64,000 nucleotides of DNA, taken from positions 55,643,504 to 55,707,503 of the forward strand of contig NC_087063.1 of assembly GCF_963678635.1 (NCBI RefSeq), read 5' to 3'. The notes below the pieces were generated by a model, which ran no database searches, was not told the DNA's origin, and saw only the letters and a list, made by a program, of their open reading frames with translations. Positions within the stretch are counted from its first letter, which is position 1, and every line of letters begins with the position of its first letter. The translations under genes were made by a program, and so were the position numbers. Source of the stretch: Symsagittifera roscoffensis. Taxonomy: Eukaryota > Xenacoelomorpha > Acoela > Convolutidae. Positions 42,344-53,334 of this stretch are shown here, piece by piece.

Positions 42344-42563
42344 AGCTAAAATTAGAATCAATTTCTCAGAAATTCCTTCTCATATATAGTAAGACTTGCG
42401 ACATTTTCTTAGTATTATTTCCTACATCTTGACAATCATGACATCATCACTATATATGGTAAGACTTCTTTCTTTCCACAACTGAAATTAACTCTGGTTA
42501 TCATTTTCTCAAAGTTTACTCTCCCGCTCAGTTGCTACAATTTTTCTCTCTAACGCCGCCACC
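42344..42563. promoter_or_regulatory. Possible promoter region with repeated TATATA-TAAGACTT
   Basis: Contains two similar blocks, CATATATAGTAAGACTT (about 42383) and CTATATATGGTAAGACTT (about 42452), about 70 bp apart. They look like TATA-type promoter elements upstream of the next ORF. This is inference from composition only. Confidence 0.3.
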
Positions 42564-42695
42564 ATGAATACTCAAACGCCATTTAGTTACGATTTCAAAG
42601 TTTTGAATGTATGGAACATTCAGACATCACCTAATCGTTACGTTTTACTGACGCAAAAAAGCTATCAGTCCACACCAAATAACTATTTGAGATGA
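42564..42695 (+). CDS. 43-residue ORF with optimal start context
   Basis: The ATG lies in GCCGCCACCATG, a full vertebrate-style consensus start context. Product MNTQTPFSYDFKVLNVWNIQ... stops at TGA (42693). It is probably the broken N-terminus of a longer gene ending in the PC4-like region. Confidence 0.35.
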   Translation: MNTQTPFSYDFKVLNVWNIQTSPNRYVLLTQKSYQSTPNNYLR

Positions 42696-43091
42696 ATTTA
42701 TGGAAAAAAAGTTTCCACTAATTTATTTGGTCTCAAACAACTATTGACACTAAAAATGACTCAACTTGAACAGATACCATTCAATGAAGTTATGCAGGAC
42801 AACTTAAACGTTATCAGCTAGCCATTGAATTATAATATACCATTTCAAAGTTTTGAATGTATGGAACATTCAGACATCACCTAATCGTTACGTTTTACTG
42901 ACGCAAAAAAGCTATCAGTCCACACCAAATAACTATTTGAGATGAATTTGTTGAAAAAAAGTTTCCACTAATTTATTTGGTCCCAAACAACGATTGACAC
43001 TAAAAATGACTCAACTTGAACAGATACCATTCAATGAAGTTATGCAGGACAACTTAAACGTTATCAGCTAGCCATTGAATTATAATATACC
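42592..43091 (+). repeat. 250-bp tandem duplication
   Basis: 42592-42841 and 42842-43091 match nearly perfectly (ATTTCAAAGTTTTGAATG start; GTTATCAGCTAGCC near the end), with only a few substitutions. It duplicates the C-terminal part of the preceding ORF and the spacer. Confidence 0.9.
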
Positions 43092-43440
43092 CAACACTGC
43101 GAGGGATTTTAATTTCTTTGATTATGTTGATGATCTAAAAATTATGATCCAGAAGCAAGACGCAATGTGAGACTGGGGGTCAAGACGTTTGATAACAGTG
43201 GCGGCCCATGTGATTATTAGGTTATCTCTGCTGCGTAACGGAACATGGTTCAACTATCAGCAGATAAATCTGAGCAGAATGAATTCAAGGAGCTGTTTGA
43301 CAACATTCATTCAACACCAGCAGCAAGGACAACAGCAGCAAGTCGAGCCACACCCAACCATGTGTTATGATACTGTTGTAGATCCATTTGACGTCACTGC
43401 TCCACCAACAAAGAAGAGAAACATTAAAAAAGTATAAAAA
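43092..43440 (+). pseudogene. PC4-like gene relic of Polinton-2
   Basis: Reading across frames: NFFDYVDDLKI, YDPEARRNVRLGVKTFDNS, LLRNGTWFNYQQINLS, then EFKELFDNIHS, and a Gln-rich region ending APPTKKRNIKKV. This follows the order of the 9412 gene (YFDDFRDI, KRLVRVGAKTF, GTFKYRQGITLS, EFESL). At least three frameshifts. It shows that the PC4-like gene occurs in two unrelated Polinton lineages of this genome, both times on the plus strand next to the polymerase. Confidence 0.6.
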
Positions 43441-43713
43441 TTGACTGACTGTGTGTGTGCTTGCTTTATTCAATATGAAAAATTTATTGCTTTATTTAAA
43501 ATAAAAACTTCCTACTACTTATGTTCTAGTTCTGGGGCGATGCGGGCGAGCGGCGGACGAGCGGAAAGAAACTACTGAAATACAGACACACCTTATGCAG
43601 AAAAACACTAACGTAGTGCTAGATGTAGAAATGTTTCATGAAAAAATCAATAAGGATTTAGCAATATGTTCACCGTTTTATAAATTGAGTTTTGTTTTTC
43701 GACCCCCGCACCC
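43441..43713. other. Spacer after the PC4-like relic
   Basis: Noncoding. Contains a short GC-rich patch (GGCGATGCGGGCGAGCGGCG at about 43534). No gene seen. Confidence 0.4.
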
Positions 43714-44010
43714 CTTTGATAAATGAACAGGTGATATTCCCTATGCACAGCTGGGAAACATTTTCCAATCAATCAACTTGAACTATGCAAACTATTGTGC
43801 AAACGGTCATGAAAAGAGCAGTATCTTACAAAACTTACTTAATGTACCTCGTATGCAAGATTTGACTCAACTTGGTTGTCCAAAATTTGGAGTCTTTGAA
43901 AATAGAAGACCTGAAACAAAGAGTACATACCTACATGTAAACTTGCTGATTTCAGAGGTCATTCACACCATTGTGCGCTTTTAAAAGCTCATTTATTTTT
44001 TTGAGTGGTT
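43714..44010 (+). pseudogene. Exonuclease-like gene relic (C-terminal half)
   Basis: Reads QLGNIFQSINLNYANYC, ANGHEKSSILQNLLNV, DLTQLGCPKFG and then, in another frame, CKLADFRGHSHHCALLKAHL. It is the homologue of the 17381 gene and extends further, to a His/Cys cluster that the Polinton-1 copy lacks. The N-terminal DxE part is missing. Confidence 0.55.
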
Positions 44011-44061
44011 GCAAAATGTTACTTGAAAATTTCTTTGATTAATAGTTTTTAAAAGCCGCCA

Positions 44062-44333
44062 ATGGATACAGTTGCAGGAGGAATAACAAAGATTGTTTTT
44101 GACGATAAAATCCAAGAAAGAAAACCTTGGATTCTGTGCGGTCAAAATAGTCCAAGATCAGAGATTGTATTTTCGGACAATTGCTTTTTCTGCTAATTTT
44201 TATAGGATTTTTAACTTAAAAGGTCTGTGTGATTGACTGTGAGGAGGACAAAACACTTCGAGTAGCCCTTTTAACAAGTATAATTGGTTATATTTTTCCT
44301 TATTCAACAAGAGGAACAGAAAAATTTGGATGA
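44062..44333 (+). pseudogene. Small membrane protein relic
   Basis: Starts MDTVAGGITKIVFDD and PRSEIVF, corresponding to TLVTEFVYN and PRSEVVF of the 16446 gene. Two stops interrupt the transmembrane segment. It ends VALLTSIIGYIFPYS, equivalent to ILSGLVGYVLPNP. Its TGA overlaps the ATPase ATG (ATGA), as in Polinton-1. Confidence 0.65.
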
Positions 44334-45270
44334 GTGATAGACTGTTCATGTGTATGGTGGGACCTAGTGGTTCAGGTAAAACTCAGTTTTTATATGACAT
44401 GTTTAAAAACAAAACTTTTCAACCAATGTATGATTCAATTATTTATTTTTATCAACACTATCAACCAATATATGATGAAATTAGATAAAATGTTACCATC
44501 ATTGAATTCATACACGGAGTAAATTTTGATTTGATTAGCGAATTGGTCACAGAAAATATATCTAATAAGAGCAAAACCAAAAGGCTTTTGATTTTTTGAT
44601 GATTTGTCGCAGGAAGTTTTGAGTTCTAATGAATTTATGATAATTGCGACGGCTGGACGTCACGAAAATTTACACGTAATTTATATCAAACACAATTTGT
44701 TTCATAAAGCCTGCAGGGTAGTTAAGCTGAGTTACAGTTAACACATATTGTCTTGTTCAAGTCGCCTAGAGATGTAAATTAAATTTCGATTTTTGGCAAA
44801 CAACTGGGGCTGACAAAATTTATGGCAGATTGTAACAAAGACGCTACTTCAAAAAATTTTGTTCATTTAATGGTAGATCTTTCAACGCGAACACTTGATA
44901 TCCTCCGCTACAGTTCAAAGTTTAATCCTACAAATTCTTATTTGCCCAGTTCTCTGGCTAAAACCACAAGTAATAAAGATGAGTTCACAACATATCTATA
45001 TGCTTAGACAGTTTCTTAAGAGAAAAACAAAAAGAAAATAGTTATAAACTGTGACAATTCTTTTTTCTATTTTCTCTCAGAATCACTAGTAAATACTTTG
45101 GCGGCAAATGTACTGGGAGTGAGGAGTCAAATTGAAAAATACAGAGCACAAATAGAACGCAACATTTCAAAATCAGTTTCAGTAACAGAGGGACGTACAA
45201 ACTTGAGCTCAAAAAGTTCTCTAGATTTACTTGAGATTATTTGTCCAGCAGCATTGCGCTATCTAACTAA
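44330..45270 (+). pseudogene. Packaging ATPase relic, copy A
   Basis: Walker A VGPSGSGKTQF near the start. After stops and frame changes, LLIF-DDLSQEVLSSNEF (Walker B with an extra stop), IATAGRHENLHVIYIKHN, then KSPRDV and the C-terminal ESLVNTLAANVLGV. Broken by at least four lesions. Confidence 0.8.
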
Positions 45271-45287
45271 TTGATGGAGTCCCAAAA

Positions 45288-45960
45288 AAATTGTCCTAAT
45301 ACCCTACACTACCTATCGGCAATCTCTTATTCAACAATCACCCAACTTTCCAAAATCAATCTTTTGAAATAAACCGAAATTGCAGGAAAAGTCTAAACTC
45401 TTGTCAGTTTTTAACCAGCAACAAAAAAACATTCCAACAATCACAACGACACAAAGAGAACAAATTGACAATATTCCCTAGGAAGTCTCTTCCGAAAACA
45501 AAAATCATGCAACTACAGATTCAATACTAACACTAAGCGAAGTTGGCGGATCAAAAACTACACAACAACGTAGTCGTTTGATTCTGAATAAAACTTTGAT
45601 CAATGCAAATATCAAAATTGATGAGAATTTGAATTTGATTCTCGGGTCTCAAAATAATGATTTATCTGTTAATTCACTTCTCTACCGTCTTCAACCCAAG
45701 TTTCCATAGGATGAATCACCATCACGATATCATTATCTACATTTCAAAGAATTTAAAGTCCCAGAACATTTAATTTCAAATCCTGAATTAAAAGCATACA
45801 ATACTAAGCAAATCAGTTCGTTCTTAGAGGACGAAGAAATTGAACCCCAAGTTAGACCAAAGAAAAGAAGCAGTGATAATAATAGTGGTGGTGGTGTTGG
45901 AAGCTCTGAAGAGTCTGGGAGGCGGAGTTATGCGCGAAGTTGGTTTCCGTTCATATAAAA
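45288..45960 (+). pseudogene. Conserved Polinton protein relic, copy A
   Basis: Segments VLIPYTTYRQSLIQQSP (compare FILIPKHLYVKEQPH), INANIKIDENLNLILGSQ and SSFLEDEEIE are recognisable. Stops interrupt the frame. Confidence 0.55.
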
Positions 45961-46050
45961 TGTCAGTCAAAACTAAACGAAACTTAATGGAAAAATATTG
46001 GACTAATGAACCTGCTGCTTACGGTTCTTAAAAAAATTTGAAGAAAAATT

Positions 46051-46817
46051 TGAGTTCATACAGGGATGAGTAAATTTTGATTTGATTAGCAAATTGGTCA
46101 CAAAAAATATATCTAATAAGAGCAAAACCAAAAGGCTTTTGATTTTTTGATGATTTGTCGCAGGAAGTTTTGAGTTCTAATGAATTTACGATAATTGCGA
46201 CGGCTGGACGTCATGAAATTTTACACGTAATTTATATCAAACACAATTTGTTTCATAAAAGCCTGCAGGGTAGTTAAGCTGAGTTACAGTTAATACATAT
46301 TGTCTTGTTCAAGTCGCCTAGAGATGTAAATTAAATTTCGATTTTTGGCAAACAACTGGGGCTGACAAAATTTATGGCAGATTGTAACAAAGACGCTACT
46401 TCAAAAAATTTTGTTCATTTAATGGTAGATCTTTCAACGCGAACACTTGATATCCTCCGCTACAGTTCAAAGTTTAATCCTACAAATTCTTATTTGCCCA
46501 GTTCTCTGGCAAAAACCACAAGTATTAAAGATGAGTTCACAACATATCTATATGCTTCTTAAGAGAAAAACAAAAAGAAAATTGTTATAAACTGTGACAA
46601 TTCTTTTTTCTATTTTCTCTCAGAATCACTAGTAAATACTTTGGCGGCAAATGTACTGGGAGTGAGGAGTCAAATTGAAAAATACAGAGCACAAATAGAA
46701 CGCAACATTTCAAAATCCGTTTCAGTAACAGAGAGACGTGCAATTTTGAGCTCAAAAATTTCTCTTAATTTACTTGAAACTATTTGTCCAGCAGCATTGC
46801 GCTATCAAACTAACTGA
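46051..46817 (+). pseudogene. Packaging ATPase relic, copy B (3' part)
   Basis: Second copy of the ATPase from after Walker A, with IATAGRHEILHVIYIKHN and DLSTRTLDILRYSSKF. It has no Walker A and cannot be functional. Confidence 0.75.
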
Positions 46818-46819
46818 TG

Positions 46820-47608
46820 GAGTCCCAAAAAACTGTTCTAATACCCTACACTACATATCAGCAATCTCTTATTCAACAATCACCCAACTTTCCAAAATCA
46901 ATCTTTTTAAATAAACCGAATTTGCAGGAAAAATCTTGTCAGTTTGTCAGTTTTTAACCAGCTACAAAAAAACATCCCAACAGAAACAACGACACAAAAA
47001 GAACAAATTGACAATATTCCCGATGAAGTCTCTTCCGAAAAAAAAAATCAGGCAACTACAGATTCAAGACAAAGCGAAGTTGGCCTATCAAAAACTACAC
47101 AACTACGTAGTCGTTTGAATCTGAATAAAACTTGATCAATACAAATATCAAAATTGATGAGAATTCTAATTTGACTATCGGATCTCAGAATACTGATTTA
47201 TCTGTTAGTTCATTTCTCTACCTTCTTCAAAACAAGTTTCCAAAGGATGAATCACCTTCACAATATCATTATCTACTGTTGAAAGAACTTGCAATCCCAG
47301 AACATTTAATTTCAAATCCTGAATTTAACTCATACAAAACTAAGAAAATCAATTCGTTCTTAGAAGACGAAGAAATTGAAGCCAAAATTAGACCAAAGAA
47401 AAGAAGAAGTGATAAAAATAGTAGTGGTGGTGTTGAAACCTCTGAAGAGTCTGTAGGCGGAGTAATGCGCGAAGTTGGTTTCCGTTCAAATAAAAAGTCT
47501 GTCAAAAGTAAACGAAACTTATTGGAAAAACATTGGAAATATGAACCTGCTGCTTACAGTTCTCAAAAAAATGGAGAAACAAACGAAAATGAAACATCAA
47601 GTTGTTGA
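46820..47608 (+). pseudogene. Conserved Polinton protein relic, copy B
   Basis: The C-terminal 158 residues are open (47132-47608): TNIKIDENSNLTIGSQNTD, SPSQYHYLLLKELAIPEHL, then a basic Ser-rich tail overlapping the integrase start, as in Polinton-1. The N-terminal half is frameshifted. Confidence 0.6.
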
Positions 47609-48415
47609 CAAGTTTTTGAAAAGTAAATCAGCTTACACAAAGTTTTACTTATCAAGAAGACACTTATATGCTCGTTTACCGGTACTTGCTAACAATATAA
47701 ATGAGATTTGGTGTATGGACGTTGTCTGTATGGAGAAAATTGCTCTACCAAATGACGGAACAAAATTTCTCCTAGTTTGTGTAGATGTTTTGTCTCGTTT
47801 TATTCGTGTGCAGACAATGAAAGCAAATTCTGCTCAACAAGCAAAAGAAGCTCTTGCTAGAATGATTCTTGATTCACTCAATCCACCTAAAAGAGTGTGG
47901 ACTGATCAGGGGAAAGAGTTTGAGGGAACTTTCAAACCTTTTCGTACAGCCATGAAAATTGAAAAATATCACATTCAGCGGTGATACAAAAGTAAACTTA
48001 GCAGAGAGAGCTATCAGATCCTTGAAATCCTTAATTTTAAAATACCTTGAAGATAAAGGGATCTGGGGACATGTTGACTAACTGCAAGACCTCGTGCAAA
48101 CAATGAATGATCGAGTTAACAGAAGTATTGGAATGGGTCCATCAGAGCTGAATAAACGTATATTTTAAAACTGATGGCAAAACAAAATTCCTCATACAAT
48201 TCCAAAGTTTAGGTTAAAAGATCAAGTTCGTATTGCATCAATGGACACGCATTTTCGTAAACGCTATCATCAGCAACTCAGTGACGAGATTTTTTAAAAA
48301 AAAATTCAATATCTTTTCAACTGCGCCACAATCTCATATTTTACAGGGTGGAAACGGCGAAAACCCAAATGGAAAACTTTACGAAGATGAAATTATAAAA
48401 ACAACAAAACTCTAA
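47571..48415 (+). pseudogene. DDE integrase of Polinton-2, broken
   Basis: ATG at 47571. Catalytic positions are still visible: Asp in IWCMDVVCME, Asp in VWTDQGKEF and Glu in LAERAIRSLK, the last in another frame after a break near 47965. Further stops occur near 48080 and 48166. The C-terminal end GKLYEDEIIKT corresponds to GKFYESELIRV of Polinton-1. Confidence 0.85.
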
Positions 48416-48439
48416 ATCATTTTTGAGTATAACTTCGTT

Positions 48440-48850
48440 ATGGACGGTCGTTATCATCAGCAACAAGCACTACGCAAAAATTTTCGCGGTCCTGCGAGCC
48501 AGCGTGGTAGTGCTTTAGGATCGCTGGCTCTAAGAGCTACTCGCTATGCAATCCCATTTGTCTGTAAAATTGTTTACAATCTGCGAAACGAATTGGAAAA
48601 GAGTTTGCTGCAAACGTGCTGCCAGAAACCATGGATGTTGTTGAAGGTAAGACGAGTGTTAAAAGAGCGGCAAAAAGAGCAGCAGCTACATCAGCAAAAA
48701 AAAACAAATTGATGGAGGGGCAGTTAAAAAAGGAAAAAGACCAATTTCTAAGAAACCAACTTCTCGAATCAGTCGGTCATCCAAGCCAAAAAAGATACCT
48801 CAGAAACCCACAAAACGAAAAACTGATAGTTTTAGAAATACTCCTCACTA
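48440..48850 (+). pseudogene. Basic pX/pVI-like virion protein relic
   Basis: MDGRYHQQQALRKNF, then SQRGSALGSLALRATRY, matching the 12416 gene (GHYRQRGSGFGALALGIG). The frame changes near 48610 to VLPETMDVVEGKTSVKRAA, then a Lys-rich tail. It comes directly after integrase, so the penton gene present in Polinton-1 is missing. Confidence 0.65.
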
Positions 48851-48852
48851 AA

Positions 48853-50313
48853 ATGCCAATTCCCAAAGCAGCACACCATTCAAGACTCGACAATTTTAAC
48901 CGCCCTGAAGTGTTGGTTACAATTGACAACTCATAAGAACAGGAAACACTTACCATTACTTCCGATTATTCCACCGTTGTTGAATTTTTGTTAAACACTG
49001 ATCGTAACATTTATTTGGATTTGCAAAAGTTGGAATTGAAAACTGAGGCAACAATGAAAAATGACGGCACAAATTTGACAGTTGACGCAACTACGGGCAA
49101 TATAACTGATCCGTCAAAAGTAGATTTCTCTAATAACACTTTACCTTCGTTTTTTTAAACTATGATGTTATTTTAAACAATGAACTTGTACACACTTCTA
49201 TCAATTTGTACGCACAAAAAATTTTTTCTCGAAACGGAATTGTCTCATACTGAGGGCTGTGTTAAAACTAAAATTGCAACAAGGTTATTCCTATGAAACA
49301 GATCCTTCGTCATTTGAAACTGAGAAAAACAACCATATTCAACGATTACAATGGTTACAATGGACAAAGATTACAATGGATTACAATGGACAAAGAACTC
49401 ACAGAATCGTGCGTTTTATGGTAAATTGGCAGTTGATTTCATTGCTACAGATCAATTGTTGATACCGAACAGCAATTTAAGAATAAAACTCGTTCGAAAC
49501 CAAAATTTGTTCTGGCAACTCAAGTTGCAAACCCAAAATTTTCGGTTCAAATAAGACGGGCTTCAATTTTTCACGGTGTCCGAATCTGTAGACACTTCAA
49601 GATTTTTTCATGGTGCCCGAATCTGTACACTTCAATTCAAGAAGGATTAATGAAATGGCCAGCCAGATATAAATATAATGAAGTTAAAAGCAACACATTC
49701 GTAATACCAGCGGGTCAGAACCAATTTGTTCGGCAAGATAATTTTAATTCGGTACACATACGTTGACTTGTAGTTGCGATGTGCCCCAATGCTATTGCGA
49801 TGTGCCCCAATGGTCAATAGAAAACTAACATACTTCAGTTTTTGAAACAATCTGACGTCAAAACGTATTGTTCGAAATGGTACTGCTATTGTCGATTTTG
49901 ACACAACTCACAACCAGCAAGTGTACTTCAAAACTATTCAAAGTTTGCATTTTGATCAAGACGTTCCTCCTATAACACTCGAAAACTATCCCAACCATTA
50001 ATTTTTGGTGTTTGACCTCACATCAACTCAACAGTGTATTCAAGAATTATATTTTCCGGAAACTGTTGGTGCACCTCTACGACTCGAGCTTGAGTTTTCT
50101 CGAGAGACGGCAGAACCTATTGAAGTGCTGGTGATTGGAGAGCGATTGTCTACAGTAACAATTGATCAAAACGGCAAAGTTTTAAAGCATGGAAAATTTT
50201 GCACTGAAAAATTATTGATTAAATTCCCCACACTTAAGTTCAAGTATATTGAGTCATTTTCTGCAAACAGTTTTCAGTTGTCAATGAAACAGGAAACAAC
50301 TTTCAAGTGGTGA
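48853..50313 (+). pseudogene. Major capsid protein relic of Polinton-2
   Basis: MPIPKAAHHSRLDNFNRPE aligns with IPSEATHSSLDLFEKPP. A stop at about 48934 follows. Later pieces DVILNNELVHTSINLYAQK, YGKLAVDFIATDQLL, YNEVKSNTFVIPAGQNQF and VFDLTSTQQCIQELYFPE match the Polinton-1 MCP in order. At least five breaks. Confidence 0.8.
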
Positions 50314-50353
50314 ATATTTCCAAAACTACACTACACCAGGAGGACATTGAATA

Positions 50354-50758
50354 ATGATTGCAAGAAAAAACAACACGTATTTTTATGGCGGCTCCTATCA
50401 AAATCCTACTTGGATGTATCCAAATTTTCAAATTCAACCAGATGGATCTCGTTTAGAAACTGTGAACAATGAAGTAGTTCAACAAAATCCAAACTCTTGT
50501 GGAATTTTTTGCATTTATTTGCCCAGTCATCTCATTAAATTTTGGTGTAAAACTTTTTCCTTTGAAAACAGAATCTTTTGCAATCACCTCATTAATTGCA
50601 ATGAAAATACTTTCGATACTAGGGTAAATACCGGCTTTGATTTGGTACTTTTTTTGAAAGGATCGTGTCAACTGATTACTGATTTTTTGTTCTTTTTTGT
50701 TTCATACATACCAAACGCAAATGTTCCATCTACGAAGTTATTAAATTTTATCGGATAA
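50354..50758 (+). pseudogene. Adenain-like protease relic (C-terminal part)
   Basis: NEVVQQNPNSCGIFCIYLPS is the catalytic-cysteine block (compare QSADSVLCGLYCIY). The His and acid region is not present in front of it; instead, an unrelated-looking start ARKNNTYFYGGSYQNPTW is joined. Position directly after MCP agrees with Polinton-1. Confidence 0.6.
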
Positions 50759-50957
50759 TTAATTTCGTTCAAGGCGACCTCCTATTGACAATTCAAATTA
50801 ATTTGTTCGGGTAAATAACTAGAAAAGAAAGATAATGTGTTATCTAGATAGTAGTTAAAGCTTGCATTCGATAATATATCAATGGAAAAAGACATTTTGT
50901 AGATATTTTAGGATAATTTTTCAAGATAAAATGATACCGCAAATAGAAATTTTTTTG

Positions 50958-51720
50958 TCAATGTTCTACTATTTAGAATTGATGGTACTGATGTTACCTT
51001 TAATTTGAAATTTTTTTTTGAGAAAATCGAAAAAAGGTTTTTTCAAAATTTTGAAGGGTGGGACCAAATCGACAAATTTTTCTATAGTCCAATACTTAGA
51101 ATTGATAATACTGGTTTTGCGTTTAATTTGTAATTTTTTTCTTGATAAAATCATTAAAAAAATTAGGTGAAATTTTTTGGACTTTGAGGTTGGATAGATA
51201 AAAATCAATACTTTTCTCAGTTTTCTATTACTTAGAATTGATTGTACTGATGTTACTTTTACTTTGGATCATTTTTGACAAATCAAAACAAAACTTTTTT
51301 TGATTTTTTGAATTTTTTTGAGGGATGTGGCACCAAAACAGCTATTTTTTTTCAATGTTCAAATACTTAAAAATAATGGTACTGATGTTACCTTGAATTT
51401 CTGATCATTTTTGGAAAAATCTTAAAATTTTTTTGAAATTTTTGGATTTTTTAGGGATGTAGGGGCCAAAATAGTTACTTCTTCAATGTTCTAATACTTA
51501 AAATTGATGTTACTGATATTAATTTAATTTGCAATCATTTTCGAAAAAATCAAAAAGAAAATTTTTGAATTTCATTTGAGGGGTGGAGAGACAAAATTGA
51601 TACTCAATGTTCTATTCTTAGAATTGAAGGTATTGATGTAACCTTAACTTGCGATTGTTTTTGAAAAAAAAAAAATTTTTGAAGTTTTTCGATTTTTTAG
51701 GGATGCGGGTCAAAGACTAT
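50958..51720. repeat. Degenerate tandem array, about 6 units of roughly 125 bp
   Basis: The recurring block (TCAATGTTCTA..ACTTAGAATTGA.GGTACTGATGTTACCTT) appears near 50960, 51090, 51225, 51355, 51490 and 51605, each followed by a poly-T/A segment and GGG(A/T)GTGGG-like text. Units are diverged. No coding potential. Confidence 0.8.
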
Positions 51721-51839
51721 TTTTTAAAATAAACTATGACTAGCTGATATTGATGATGGCTTGACTGGGTAATAGCACTGGGTATTTATACAGGTTAGTC
51801 ACATTTATGAACAAAATCACTGATTCATTATGATTGGTA

Positions 51840-52518
51840 TCACTCATAGTTATCAGAGGACGAAACCAGGACCACTCGTCTTTTCTTGATGATAAGAGGC
51901 TCATCGTAACTATCATCTTCTTTAGAACTGTCTTCACTCTCTTCTTCTTCTTCATATTCGTCTTCCTCTTTTTCGCTCTCCTCCCAATCTTCAACTTTCC
52001 AATTTTCATCTCCTTCGTCAATCTCTATAACAGTTCATTAGAACTTTTTTTGAAAAAACAATTACCATTTTAATAAATTATGGTAATATTTCAATTGAAA
52101 AAAACCTTCTTGTTCCTTCGCTAGCTTAAACACATTAGTTAACTCTCCGACACTCAGTAGCGGATTTCCTTCTTCCTCCTTCAACTTATTGAACCACTCT
52201 TCAGCAGTCCACTATGTGTCTGTTGGTTCATTCGGTAGCCTTTCACGTTTTTCTGCCTTTCAAAAAAAACAGGAGTTCGAATATTTCGTGCTAAGCTAGA
52301 TTGATAAGCTGAAATAGATCTTTTTGAAATTAATTGTGTCTGATATAGATCTTTTTTAAATTAAAATTACAATGATTTACCTTTTTCGGGATATTGGGCA
52401 TTTTTGAAGAAGACGCTTGGTCTACCAAATTGTTTTCAAGCTCTTCCTTTTCAAGACCATCTAAAGCATTCAAACAATGTAGATCTAGGAACATAATTGC
52501 TTTGATTTTATGACCCAT
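51840..52518 (-). pseudogene. Unknown acidic protein gene, at least three exons
   Basis: Exons on the minus strand fit 52381-52518, 52106-52256 and 51840-52024, with donor/acceptor pairs GTAAAT...GAAAG and GTTTTT...TATAG whose phases join. The product has TAEEWFNKLKEEEGNPLLSV, then a long Glu/Asp run, and ends KKRRVVLVSSSDNYE, which combines a basic patch with a SUMO-interaction-like VVLV-SSSD. An in-frame TAG at 52212-52214 breaks the second exon. An upstream ATG frame near 52600 (MAQKNFDSD) could be an earlier exon. Not recognised. Confidence 0.5.
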
Positions 52519-52740
52519 TACAGACGTGAAACAACTAGTTTCAAAAAGAAATCGGCAATTTCTCCACTATTTTCAAAATCAGAGTCGAAATTTTTTTGAG
52601 CCATTTGAAACTGAATCTAAAAAAACTCATGAAAACTAATGAAAAATTCAAAAAAGTCAAAAGAATATAAAGACAACGGAAAAACTAATAATTGGAATAC
52701 ATAATTCTTCCAAAGTTAGTTAAAAAGAAGTCTATTAGTT

Positions 52741-52974
52741 TCATCGTTGTCCTTGATTATAATTTTTTACAGTGTAATCATCATAATTAGGGGCAAAATC
52801 ATATTCTCATGGATCACTCTCGTTACCCGAGTTGTCTCCATGCGGCCAATGATTGTTATCAACGGTGAATATCAGATTTCTAATTGATATTTCCCCTCTA
52901 AGAATTTTAAGTAAGAGCCTTCCTGTATAACTATCTTCCGGATAGTCCTGTTCGTGATACACTGTTGGCTCCAT
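52741..52974 (-). pseudogene. Unknown small acidic protein with internal stop
   Basis: Starts ATG 52974 (MEPTVYHEQDYPEDSYTGRL) and continues to 52741 with one in-frame TGA at 52807-52809. Negatively charged. No homologue recognised. Lies between the acidic-protein gene and the right TIR. Confidence 0.4.
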
Positions 52975-53334
52975 CAGCTATGAATAAGTGACTCTAATTC
53001 TCTGGCTAGGTACTTCGCTAACTCAATGAAAAAAAAAGCTTTCAAAAATTGATTTCAACTGCAATCATTTTTTAACTCTTCTTATTTTATAAAATCTGAA
53101 GCGGCATAGGTTGGCTAGACAGTTTGGTAATTTAAGTGGAATCAGGTATATCTTATGCACATGTCGATGATATTCCATTTAACTTCTTTGTATACAATTA
53201 TAGGTGTATTACTCAAGGTTTCGCCCCTTTTTCTTATTTAAACTAAGTACAGGTTGTTGGTTTATCATTAATTTTGTCTAGCCACCAAAGAAAACCAGAC
53301 GATTGTAGAACCCTATTTAAAATGAACTATTTAA

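Larger units (their letters stand above)
44503..47572 (+). repeat. 1.55-kb tandem duplication (ATPase 3' part and conserved protein)
   Basis: Unit A 44503-46050, unit B 46051 to about 47572, offset 1,548-1,552 bp. The units have diverged by many substitutions and indels, so this duplication is much older than the one in Polinton-1. Unit B is better preserved and leads into integrase. Confidence 0.9.
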
